A stretch of 11,659 nucleotides of DNA from contig DATEQM010000004.1 in assembly GCA_035272605.1 (NCBI GenBank), positions 1 to 11,659 of the forward strand, read 5' to 3'. The position numbers and the translations under genes were made by a program. This DNA is from JOPF136 sp035272605. Its GTDB lineage: Bacteria > Acidobacteriota > Terriglobia > Acidiferrales > UBA7541. Each line of letters begins with the position of its first letter. Within the stretch, counting starts at the first letter, position 1. Under the pieces are notes generated by a model. It was not told where the DNA came from. It searched no databases and saw only the letters and a list, made by a program, of their open reading frames with translations. This document shows, piece by piece, positions 5,622-11,483 of this stretch.

Positions 5622-6225
5622 GTTGCCTCCTCGCCAAGAGAATTCCCACGGTGATTTGCAATAAGCCAAAACCCCCGCCCAGCAGCCAGTTTCCCACCGC
5701 GAGGGGAACGAAAACCGCGGCGGTGCCGAGCAGGAGAAAACCGTAGCCCAAGCTGCGCACCAGGGTCACGGAGATCGTCCCTCCGCCCACCAGCGCGGTG
5801 CCATAGAGCAGCAGCCACACCGCGGGCAGCAGCGCGAACTGGCCCGCACGCTCGAGCGCCAGGGTCAGCAGCGCTCCCGAAAAAACCGCGGCCGAAAAGA
5901 CCGTGGCAAATCGCCGTCCCGGCCCGGCCAGCAGCGGAAGCCCGGCGCGCCGCGCGCTGCGCCACATCGCGGCCAGCCCCATGCTCGCAGCCAGAACGGC
6001 AGCCGCGAGCCATACTTCCAGCCAGCGCTCTGGGCTCCCCGCGCGCGAGGCACACACGGCGGCAGCCACGCCGGTGAGGCCCATGGCCGCGCCTCCCCAT
6101 CCGGGAATCGTGGAGAAAGAGGCGCTGCGCTCGAGTGTTTCCCGGATCACCCGCAAATGCTCTCCCGCGCGTGATTCGAGCGGAATCACCGTTGCGCCCT
6201 CGGGATCGCGCGGCGGGAGAGTCAT
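5614..6225 (-). CDS. Multi-spanning membrane protein paired with the winged-helix regulator, function unknown
   Basis: The product is 203 aa from ATG 6225. A cytoplasmic N-terminus of about 40 residues contains EHLRVIRETLERSASFSTIP followed by GWGGAAMG. About six hydrophobic helices then fill the rest, ending RRQRG. I recall this N-terminal segment from uncharacterised acidobacterial membrane proteins that precede a winged-helix regulator, so the pairing looks conserved, but no function is known to me. The stop (5616-5614) lies inside the regulator start region with an 8-nt overlap, indicating translational coupling. No SD precedes the ATG; the promoter -10 ends about six nt before it, consistent with a leaderless mRNA. 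The protein may act as a sensor or as a partner that sequesters the regulator at the membrane, which is speculation. Confidence 0.7.
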   Translation of the reverse strand: MTLPPRDPEGATVIPLESRAGEHLRVIRETLERSASFSTIPGWGGAAMGLTGVAAAVCASRAGSPERWLEVWLAAAVLAASMGLAAMWRSARRAGLPLLAGPGRRFATVFSAAVFSGALLTLALERAGQFALLPAVWLLLYGTALVGGGTISVTLVRSLGYGFLLLGTAAVFVPLAVGNWLLGGGFGLLQITVGILLARRQRG

Positions 6226-6231
6226 GAGTCG

Positions 6232-6269
6232 AGCCTAGCACCGGCCAGCATGGCGTCAAGTACTTTGCA
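6232..6269 (-). promoter_or_regulatory. Probable leaderless promoter with an operator half-site
   Basis: Minus strand: TTGACG (6259-6254), 16-nt spacer, TAGGCT (6237-6232), then the ATG at 6225. Transcription would begin at or next to the start codon. Abutting the -35 is AAAGTACT (GTACTTT on the plus strand at 6260-6266), the same core as each arm of the palindrome at 5191-5211. The opposite arm is poorly conserved. The -10 is weak, so the call is moderate. Confidence 0.45.
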
Positions 6270-6272
6270 TCC

Positions 6273-7019
6273 TCAAGCAGCCTTCGCCGGCCGGCGCGGG
6301 TAGCGGCCTAGGAGCCAGTTCCAGCGAATCGAAAGAAGTTCCGTGAACATCCCCAGGCTGTCGCGGTACACCTGGACCTTGGTGTCCGGGTCGTGGGCCC
6401 AGCGCACCGGGATTTCCACGATACGCAGGGCGTGGCGCCGGGCCAGGAACAGCAGCTCGGGGTCGAACCCGAACCGTTCGATCCGTTGCTGCTCGAAAAG
6501 AATGGCCGCGCGGTCCATGCGGAAGGCTTTGAAGCCGCACTGCGTGTCCACAAAGGGAATCCACAGCACCAGCTGCACAAATTTGTTGAACAGGATGCCG
6601 GCGAGTTCCCGGGAGCGCGACTGGCGCACGGAAATCAGCTTCCGGTTCAGGGCGCGCGAGCCGAACGCGACGTCGGCACTTTCCAGGGCCGCCAGCAGCT
6701 TTTCCGCCTCCTCGATTGGCGCGGAAAGATCCGCGTCCGTGAACAGGCCCACGCGGCCGCGCGCTTCCCGCATGCCGTGCCGCACGCTGTAGCCTTTGCC
6801 GAAATTCCGTCCGTTGGAGACCAGACGCAGGCCGGGAAAACGCGCTGCGGCCTCCGCCACCACGCGCGCCGTGCCGTCCGTCGAGCCGTCGTCTACCACC
6901 ACAATCTCCGCGGCCAGCCCTTTCGCTCCCACCCACGCCGCGATTTTCTCCACCGTAGGCGGCAGCCGCCGCTCTTCGTTGTACGCGGGGATGACGATGG
7001 ACAGCGCGAGGTCGCTCAC
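6273..7019 (-). CDS. Family 2 glycosyltransferase, dolichyl-phosphate beta-glucosyltransferase-like
   Basis: The product is 248 aa from GTG 7019, which overlaps the stop of the isoaspartyl methyltransferase as GTGA. A longer frame from 7073 is possible but lies within that gene. GT-A signature elements are LSIVIPAYNEERRLPPTVE at the N-terminus, VVVDDGSTDGTA (residues 40-51), the DxD region LFTDADLSAPIEEA (DAD at 95-97), then VDTQCGFKAFRMD (157-169) and GFDPELLFLARR. The D-[TS]-Q-C-G-F-K motif is characteristic of the ALG5/DPG-synthase branch. Such enzymes transfer a sugar from a nucleotide sugar to a polyprenyl phosphate on the cytoplasmic membrane face. No C-terminal membrane helix is evident, so it would be soluble or peripheral. 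It is the last gene of a tight minus-strand operon. The exact sugar and lipid acceptor are unknown. Confidence 0.88.
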   Translation of the reverse strand: MSDLALSIVIPAYNEERRLPPTVEKIAAWVGAKGLAAEIVVVDDGSTDGTARVVAEAAARFPGLRLVSNGRNFGKGYSVRHGMREARGRVGLFTDADLSAPIEEAEKLLAALESADVAFGSRALNRKLISVRQSRSRELAGILFNKFVQLVLWIPFVDTQCGFKAFRMDRAAILFEQQRIERFGFDPELLFLARRHALRIVEIPVRWAHDPDTKVQVYRDSLGMFTELLSIRWNWLLGRYPRRPAKAA

Positions 7020-7681
7020 TGCTTCCCACTTTCGCGCTGCCCGTGCCGGCCCAGCAGCGGAACGAAGCGGCATTCGTGCAGCACCTCGCGCGTAAAGGTC
7101 TTTCCAGCGCGCCGCAACCGCAGCAATTCCTGGCTGTCGGCAGGCCCCACGGGAATCAGCAGGCGGCCGGCTGCCGCGAGCTGCTCGAGGAGCGGCGGCG
7201 GGACGGTGTGCGCCGCGGCGGAAACCACGATGGCGTCGTACGGCGCTTTCTCCGCAAACCCAAGCGAGCCGTCGCCCACCACGATCTGGACGTTTTCGTA
7301 GCCCAGCCGCGCCAGGCGGCTCGTGGCGGATTCAGCGAGCCGCGCATCGAGTTCGAGCGCGATCACTTCGCGCGCCACCCGGCCGAGGATGGCCGCCTGG
7401 TAGCCCGACCCCGCGCCCACTTCCAGGATGCGCTCCGTGCCGGCGAGTTCCAGCGCCTCCGTCATGGCCGCCACCATGTACGGCTGCGAAATCGTCTGCC
7501 CGTGGCCGATGAGCAGAGGCTGATCCGTATAGGCGCTCTCCGCGTGTTCCACCGGGACGAACAGATGCCGCGGAACCTCGAGCATGGCCTGGAGCACGCG
7601 GGAATCGCGGATGCCGCGCGCGCGGAGTTGCTGCTCCACCATGGCGCGCCGCTCGGCCGCAAACGCATCGGCGTCGGACAT
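7016..7681 (-). CDS. pcm: Protein-L-isoaspartate O-methyltransferase
   Basis: The product is 221 aa from ATG 7681, near the usual size. It repairs isoaspartyl residues in aged proteins by SAM-dependent methylation in the cytoplasm. Family landmarks in order are the N-terminal MVEQQLRARGIRDSRVLQAM (14-33), PRHLFVP (37-43), the Pcm-specific IGHGQTISQPYMVAAMTEAL (58-77), SAM motif I LEVGAGSGYQAAILG (86-100), GDGS (136-139) and APYDAIVVSAAA (146-157). RLLIPVG follows. No key motif is missing. Only three nt separate its start from the stop of the kynureninase-like gene, and its stop overlaps the glycosyltransferase start, so all three are likely one transcript. The functional link to its neighbours is not obvious. 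Confidence 0.95.
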   Translation of the reverse strand: MSDADAFAAERRAMVEQQLRARGIRDSRVLQAMLEVPRHLFVPVEHAESAYTDQPLLIGHGQTISQPYMVAAMTEALELAGTERILEVGAGSGYQAAILGRVAREVIALELDARLAESATSRLARLGYENVQIVVGDGSLGFAEKAPYDAIVVSAAAHTVPPPLLEQLAAAGRLLIPVGPADSQELLRLRRAGKTFTREVLHECRFVPLLGRHGQRESGKQ

Positions 7682-7684
7682 GGG

Positions 7685-8860
7685 TCATACCGCGGCGGGA
7701 TGCCGCTCGCCGGCCCGCGCCGCGAGGATTTCCGCGATGGCTTCGAGCGCCAAATCCAGCTCGTCCTCGCGGTTGTAGAAATGCGGCGACATGCGCACGC
7801 CTGCTTTGGGGCGGAAATCCACCAGGATGTTGCGTGCCACGAGCGCGTGCGCCACCTCCTCGGCGTGCGGGCAGTCAATCGACACGGTGCCGGCGCGGGC
7901 AGCGGGATCGAGCGGAGTGTTGACGGGCCAGCCGCGCGCCCGCGCGCCGGCGATCAGGTGCGCGGTCATGGCCATGGATTTCCGCCGGATATTTGGGACG
8001 CCCGCCTTCGCAATGATGTCGAGCCCCGGGCCTGCAGCGTACAGCGCGGGGACCTGCGTCGTGCCGGTGAGAAAACGAAATCCAGAATCCGTGCGCTCGA
8101 TGGGCCGCGGGTCGAACGAAAACGGCGATTTGTGCGCGAACCAGCCGGTGATGGCGGGCTCGAGTTTCGGCGCCAGGTCCGGCCGCACGTAGAGGTAGCC
8201 CACGCCGGGCCCGCCGCACAGCCATTTGAGCACGCCGCCGACGGCAAATTCGACGCCGAGCGCAGTAACGTCCACGGGCAGCGTGCCCGCGGCCTGGAAG
8301 ACGTCGAGCACCACGTGCGCGCCCACGCGCCGCGCTTTTTCCACAATGGCGCGCGCGTCCACAATCGCGGCGCTGCGGAAAAGGACCAGGGAGATAGGAA
8401 CAAGCAAAGTCTTTTCGTCTATGGCCTCCAGAATGCGCTCCATCGGCGGGTGGACGCCGTCGTCGCTGGGAACGACAACGACATTGGCGCCGCGCCGCCG
8501 CTGCTCGTTGTAGAAATAGAGGATGGAGGGAAATTCCAGGTCCACCAGTACGACTTTGTTGCGCGGGCCGGTGAAATCGTAGCAGGAAGCGATGACGGCC
8601 TGCGTGAGCGTCACGTTCTGGTGGACGGACACGCTCGCCGGCGGCGCGCCGATCACGCGGCCGATCTGGTCGCCCACTTCGCCGGCGAGCGTCCACCATT
8701 CTTCCTCCCACGCGCGCACGCCGCGCACCGCCCAGGATTCCGTGTAGGCGGCCATGCGGTCGCGCACCGCGCGCGGCATCGCGCCGAGAGAGTTCGATAT
8801 CAGGTAGGTGGATGTATCCAGAATTGGAAATTCTTTTCGCCAGGCTAGCAGGTTATCCAT
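7685..8860 (-). CDS. kynU: Kynureninase-like PLP-dependent enzyme (aminotransferase class V fold)
   Basis: The product is 391 aa from ATG 8860, no clear SD. Kynureninase cleaves kynurenine or 3-hydroxykynurenine to (hydroxy)anthranilate and alanine in tryptophan catabolism. Supporting segments are TYLISNSLGAMPRAVRDRM (19-37), HQNVTLTQAVIASCYDF for phosphate binding, VVLDVFQAAGTLPVDV with the PLP-contacting Asp186, and GGVLKWLCGGPGVGYLYVRP with Lys212 as Schiff-base lysine. The C-terminal part has NILVDFRPKAGVRMSPHFYN. The KWLCGGPG stretch is typical of kynureninases. However, the more general class V family shares the fold, and the enzyme is slightly short, so substrate identity is not certain. 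It heads the operon with pcm and the glycosyltransferase. No other kynurenine-pathway gene adjoins it; an ACMSD-like gene lies about 5 kb away on the other strand. Confidence 0.75.
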   Translation of the reverse strand: MDNLLAWRKEFPILDTSTYLISNSLGAMPRAVRDRMAAYTESWAVRGVRAWEEEWWTLAGEVGDQIGRVIGAPPASVSVHQNVTLTQAVIASCYDFTGPRNKVVLVDLEFPSILYFYNEQRRRGANVVVVPSDDGVHPPMERILEAIDEKTLLVPISLVLFRSAAIVDARAIVEKARRVGAHVVLDVFQAAGTLPVDVTALGVEFAVGGVLKWLCGGPGVGYLYVRPDLAPKLEPAITGWFAHKSPFSFDPRPIERTDSGFRFLTGTTQVPALYAAGPGLDIIAKAGVPNIRRKSMAMTAHLIAGARARGWPVNTPLDPAARAGTVSIDCPHAEEVAHALVARNILVDFRPKAGVRMSPHFYNREDELDLALEAIAEILAARAGERHPAAV

Positions 8861-8942
8861 GGATGTTCTCGGGTGCTTTCTCCGCAGCGCGGTCGAGGAG
8901 CGAAGCTATCACAGGGGAGGAGAGGCGACAAACGAGTAGGAA

Positions 8943-8960
8943 GGTGACTGGTGACTGGTG
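8943..8960. repeat. Heptamer tandem repeat (GGTGACT x2 plus GGTG)
   Basis: GGTGACT at 8943-8949 and 8950-8956 are identical and are followed by a partial copy, GGTG. Such heptamer arrays expand and contract by slippage. It is upstream of the kynU start by about 85 nt. Confidence 0.8.
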
Positions 8961-9037
8961 TAGAAGCGGCAGAGGATTTGGAACTGCCACACGTTCGGTG
9001 GTGAAAGTGGATATCGAATTGCTTGCTGAGGAGGCGA

Positions 9038-9090
9038 GGTATCGCCCCACCCCCCGTTTTTACGTTACTGCACATTCTTAAGGGGTTACG
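9038..9090. repeat. Candidate interspersed intergenic element with a C-run followed by a T-run
   Basis: The core reads GCCCCACCCCCCGTTTTTAC, then an AT-richer half ending near TTCTTAAGGGGTTACG. From memory, similar CCCACCCCCC-GTTTTT cassettes followed by TTCTTAA-type sequence are scattered between genes in Acidobacteriota. I cannot confirm copy number or boundaries from a single window. Confidence 0.3.
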
Positions 9091-9094
9091 GCGA

Positions 9095-9110
9095 ATGGAG
9101 TGATGGAGTG
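9095..9110. repeat. Octamer tandem repeat (ATGGAGTG x2)
   Basis: ATGGAGTG occurs at 9095-9102 and again directly at 9103-9110. It is a two-copy duplication in non-coding DNA. Confidence 0.7.
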
Positions 9111-9136
9111 ACGTAAGTGTAGATTGTAAGGAAGAT

Positions 9137-9152
9137 AGTGGCGAGTGGCGAG
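9137..9152. repeat. Heptamer tandem repeat (AGTGGCG x2 plus AG)
   Basis: AGTGGCG occurs at 9137-9143 and 9144-9150, followed by AG. Unit length matches the other heptamer array 190 bp away, but the sequence differs. Confidence 0.7.
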
Positions 9153-9219
9153 CAGGGAGGCCGCACCACGGAGATCCTAGCGAGAGATTGCAAGCCGGCT
9201 GATGGGAATTCGCTGGGAT

Positions 9220-9585
9220 TCATGATTTCTTGCTCCTGGATTTTGCGATGCCGGGAGCGGGGTCGAGGGGAGGGAGCGCGTTGACGGCCTGGGTGATGTG
9301 CGGGTCACTGTTGGGGAATCTCCAGGCGTCACCGACCTCGCTCTTTGTCTCCGGGAGGCTTTGCAGCAGGAGTTGAAAGGTGTAGGCGAGGACCGCGGCG
9401 TTGCGTGGCGGGATACGGTTGCGGACCTGGAGAATGACGAGGCGTTCGAGCGCAGCGCCGAAACCCTGCGCAACGCCGTGGCGCGAATCATTCCAGCGCC
9501 GGGGAAACGCTCGGCTCAACAGGCCAGGAACTCCCGCTTGCGAAGCACTGTTGCTCCATATTTTTACCGCGTGTACTCGCTCCAC
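9220..9585 (-). pseudogene. Probable decayed or partial small ORF of an acidobacterial hypothetical family
   Basis: The minus-strand frame ends at the stop near 9220. Its middle, ERLVILQVRNRIPPRNAAVL followed by AYTFQLLLQSLPE, resembles from memory the conserved C-terminal helices (NRIxPRRAAVLAYxxxLLL) of small acidobacterial proteins of about 100-150 aa. In those the N-terminus carries a Cys-rich CRxxxx...C..H segment. Here the upstream part of the frame lacks those cysteines in phase, has no SD, and its only formal start (GTG 9585) overlaps the preceding gene by 22 nt. I therefore read it as a 5'-damaged copy; a short functional gene is possible. The true left boundary of the family homology is about residue 45 of the frame. 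Confidence 0.35.
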
Positions 9586-10010
9586 GGCAGCGTGCAGAGC
9601 TGGTACGGCCTCGCGGGATCGTTGTTAATTTGGCTGCACACAATCGCAGTGGCTTTTGCCGGTACGGAGTGGGCCGGCGCCCACGGTCCCTGCGCACTCG
9701 AGGAGACGAGCCAGATGCCTTGCGTGCCTTGTGCGATGGGATTGAAGAAGGTGAAAAGGAAGTAGAAAGTATCGCCGACCTTCAAGACCGCCTGGGAAGC
9801 GTTCGTGGCGTACGTGACCGATGTCCCTTTGATATCTGCGAAATGCGGCGACCCCTGGTAGTGCACTTCCACCTGGGCCGCGGCCTTCTCGGCTGTTTTC
9901 CAAACTTTCTGTTTGACCTCCGGGCCGCCTTCTTGCGGCGCCGCGTCGATTCGCGCGGTAAGGCCAAACCAGCCAATCAGAAGACCTGCAACCAGCGTCA
10001 TCTTCTTCAT
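9564..10010 (-). CDS. Secreted small protein with a GxWxxSxSxxGPW motif, function unknown
   Basis: The product is 148 aa from ATG 10010, chosen because GGGAGGG lies five nt upstream; an in-frame ATG at 10025 has no SD. MKKMTLVAGLLIGWFGLTAR, followed by IDAAP, is a signal peptide with cleavage near residue 24. The mature region has a charged helix (KQKVWKTAEKAAAQVEVHYQ), then PHFADIKGTSVTYATNASQA and VGDTFYFLFTFFN. QGIWLVSSSAQGPWAPAHSV (98-117) leads to a C-terminus with two Cys. The Gly-x-Trp...Ser...GPW pattern with preceding FxxIxGTxxxYAxN resembles the repeated module of DUF3300-type cell-envelope proteins; this would be a single-module version. Role unknown, probably periplasmic or surface. 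It lies downstream of the beta-barrel gene on the same strand, with a 266-bp spacer containing a long hairpin. Confidence 0.65.
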   Translation of the reverse strand: MKKMTLVAGLLIGWFGLTARIDAAPQEGGPEVKQKVWKTAEKAAAQVEVHYQGSPHFADIKGTSVTYATNASQAVLKVGDTFYFLFTFFNPIAQGTQGIWLVSSSAQGPWAPAHSVPAKATAIVCSQINNDPARPYQLCTLPWSEYTR

Positions 10011-10156
10011 GGATGCCCTCCCCAACTGCCGGTTCCCAGAAACCCCGTTGAGGAAAATATCAAACTGCCTGCCGGAGCGGAAGCGCCAACATCCCCCAAC
10101 CCCGTTTATGCCCGTTCATAAAAGTTCAGGGCCGCAGGTCCTGTTACCCCGGCGCC

Positions 10157-10192
10157 GGGCTACAGGCCACCTGGAATTGTGGCCTGTAGCCC
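10157..10192. repeat. Perfect 14-bp inverted repeat with 8-nt loop
   Basis: GGGCTACAGGCCAC (10157-10170) and GTGGCCTGTAGCCC (10179-10192) are exact reverse complements. It lies 85 nt beyond the stop of the beta-barrel gene and could end its transcript, but no T-run follows on either strand. A REP-type intergenic repeat is equally likely. Confidence 0.65.
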
Positions 10193-10276
10193 ATCCATCG
10201 CTACTGCTTATCCGTGCAGCGGCGCTCTTTGATTCCGCGTCCCTCGTTCGCGATCCAGCAGGAATCCGCGGACGGG

Positions 10277-10894
10277 TTACTTCGCGCTCCCGCCCCAGTT
10301 GATCACCACTCCACTCTTCAGCCGGAAGCTGTTCTGATTGTTGTTCTGGGTGCAGGCCATCAGGAGGCAATTGTTGCCGAACCGTGTGTAGAGATATTCG
10401 GCCTGCACCGGGCGGAGCGTGAATTTCTTGTTCAGCTTGATTTCAAATCCTCCGCCTGCCGTCATGGCAAAAGCGTTCTTGGACACACTGTCGCCGGCGC
10501 AAGGAGTTCCGCTGTTGCAGCTCACCTTCACGCGTGTCCCGCCGAAGTTGACCTCGCCAAATGGCTGGAACTTGCTTTTGCTTCGATAGGTGATCCGCGG
10601 TCCGAACAAATAGTTGAACTCATTCCCGCTCACGGTGTTGCTGACGCCGAACCCGTTCGTGTTATTCAATATCTTGCAGCCACCCATGTCAGCCGCCACG
10701 CCGATATATTTGGTGAAGTTGTAGGCCAGCGTGCCCCCGCCACCCACGCAGTTCAAGCCATCGCTGCTCCCGAAAATGGGTTCGGTGTGAACGTACATAA
10801 AGGCCGGCGCTGTTTCCACCTTCGGATAATCCTGCGCCTTGGCCCCTCCCGCGCTCAGCAGGAGCAGCCCCACGATCATGCATGTCTTACGCAT
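10277..10894 (-). CDS. Outer-membrane beta-barrel protein (OmpA-like 8-stranded barrel type)
   Basis: The product is 205 aa from ATG 10894, with AAGGAG eight nt upstream; a longer frame from 11005 has no SD. MRKTCMIVGLLLLSAGGAKA is a signal peptide with cleavage before QDYPKVE. The mature protein alternates polar and hydrophobic residues as amphipathic strands separated by Gly/Asn/Ser-rich loops. Examples are GGGGTLAYNFTKYIGVAADM, FNYLFGPRITYR, FQPFGEVNFGG, NAFAMTAGGGFEIKLNKKFT and FRLKSGVVINWG. This fits small 8-strand barrels of about 180-200 aa common in Acidobacteriota. Six cysteines in the mature part (49, 73, 126, 132, 176, 181) are unusual for a barrel. Three fall as close loop pairs or singles and might form disulfides. 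The terminus ends NWGGSAK, with the aromatic residue displaced from the very end. Ligand or function unknown. Confidence 0.8.
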   Translation of the reverse strand: MRKTCMIVGLLLLSAGGAKAQDYPKVETAPAFMYVHTEPIFGSSDGLNCVGGGGTLAYNFTKYIGVAADMGGCKILNNTNGFGVSNTVSGNEFNYLFGPRITYRSKSKFQPFGEVNFGGTRVKVSCNSGTPCAGDSVSKNAFAMTAGGGFEIKLNKKFTLRPVQAEYLYTRFGNNCLLMACTQNNNQNSFRLKSGVVINWGGSAK

Positions 10895-11104
10895 CTGTCT
10901 TTCTCCTTTTGGGTCAACTCTCGAGTCGCTCATTCTCCCGGCCGTGTCTTGCAATCCCCGGAATCGGCGCTGGAGAGGACGTGGAAACACGATGGCATCA
11001 GCCAATCGCGCAAATATCCCCCTCGAATCACCTTCATTTTCCCGCTCTGTACTATCGAGCGGAACTGTCAGTTGTTACGATGCGTCTCACGACCGGGCGG
11101 CTGT

Positions 11105-11137
11105 CCCATCTTTTGCGCGGTCCAGAAAAGGGTGGGG
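11105..11137. repeat. Imperfect inverted repeat CCCATCTTTT...AAAAGGGTGGGG, REP-like
   Basis: CCCATCTTTT (11105-11114) and AAAAGGGTGGGG (11126-11137) pair imperfectly around GCGCGGTCCAG. From memory this matches a common acidobacterial intergenic hairpin of the form CCCCAyCCTTT...AAAGGGTGGGG. Copy number was not testable here. Confidence 0.5.
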
Positions 11138-11176
11138 TCTTTATCTTGGCGCATCGCCCTCCCTCCCCGAACTCCG

Positions 11177-11229
11177 TCAGCATCCGACCAGGATGCTGAT
11201 CCTGAGAGAGCGGAGCGGGTCGAAGGGCC
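11177..11229. repeat. 9-bp perfect hairpin followed by a GAGCG...GTCGAAGG repeat segment
   Basis: TCAGCATCC (11177-11185) pairs exactly with GGATGCTGA (11191-11199) across GACCA. Directly after it, ATCCTGAGAGAGCGGAGCGG then GTCGAAGGGCC (11198-11229) looks like a variant of the widespread intergenic repeat ATCCTGAGCGAAGCGAGTCG-AAGGATC, recognised from memory. The two may be parts of one element. Confidence 0.45.
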
Positions 11230-11390
11230 ACCAGCCCCTTCCCCCCACGCGACGTCCCCGCCCTCAAGCCCGGCCTCGAGCAACTCCTGAAACGCCTGGA
11301 GGAAAGCCCGCGCTGAGCCTTCCGTTCTCGCTGACTGCTCGCCACTGGCCATCGGAGCCCAGCCCCGGGCCGGGAGACGCGGTTTGTGCG

Positions 11391-11425
11391 CCCCGACCTG
11401 TTTTCGGGGCCCCGACCCGGTCGGG
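11391..11425. repeat. Two adjacent GC-rich hairpins
   Basis: CCCCGA (11391-11396) pairs with TCGGGG (11404-11409) around a 7-nt loop. Directly after it, CCCGACC (11411-11417) and GGTCGGG (11419-11425) form a 7-bp palindrome around one base. The shared CCCGAC core would also allow alternative pairing between the two. A weak T-run lies only inside the first loop, so termination is unproven. Confidence 0.5.
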
Positions 11426-11453
11426 ACCAGCCCCTAGCCACTGCATTTCCCCC

Positions 11454-11483
11454 TTGCTTTCCCTATACTGACTATGGTATATT
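11454..11483 (+). promoter_or_regulatory. Candidate promoter TTGCTT - 18 nt - TATATT
   Basis: TTGCTT (11454-11459) and TATATT (11478-11483) lie 18 nt apart in the only AT-rich part of this end of the window. A transcript would begin near 11490 and have a leader of about 110 nt before the ATG at 11602. Confidence 0.35.

Larger units (their letters stand above)
8861..9219. other. Spacer rich in short tandem repeats
   Basis: I see no credible gene here. It holds three separate short tandem duplications (8943-8960, 9095-9110, 9137-9152) and a C-rich/T-rich repeat-like stretch at 9038-9090. It must also hold the promoter of the minus-strand kynU operon, but I found no convincing -35/-10 pair. Confidence 0.5.

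Noticed and set aside
7043..8848. A 601-codon plus-strand open frame opposite pcm and the kynureninase-like gene
   Set aside because: It is antisense to two well-supported genes. Its product is Arg/His/Gly-rich without domain pattern, which is the expected artefact in GC-rich DNA.
6273..8860. The operon as a cell-envelope or defence cluster
   Set aside because: Only one of three genes (the glycosyltransferase) relates to envelope work, and no nuclease, toxin or defence domain is present anywhere in the window.
8812..9081. An 89-codon plus-strand frame across the kynU start
   Set aside because: It spans tandem repeats, has no SD and no recognisable protein pattern.
9298..9765. A 155-codon plus-strand frame overlapping the secreted GPW protein and the decayed ORF
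   Set aside because: No SD, no recognisable domain, and antisense to a signal-peptide-bearing gene with a good ribosome binding site.
10214..11290. A 358-codon plus-strand open frame opposite the beta-barrel gene
   Set aside because: The minus strand has a signal peptide, an SD and barrel periodicity; the plus frame continues into repeat-like spacer with low-complexity residues.
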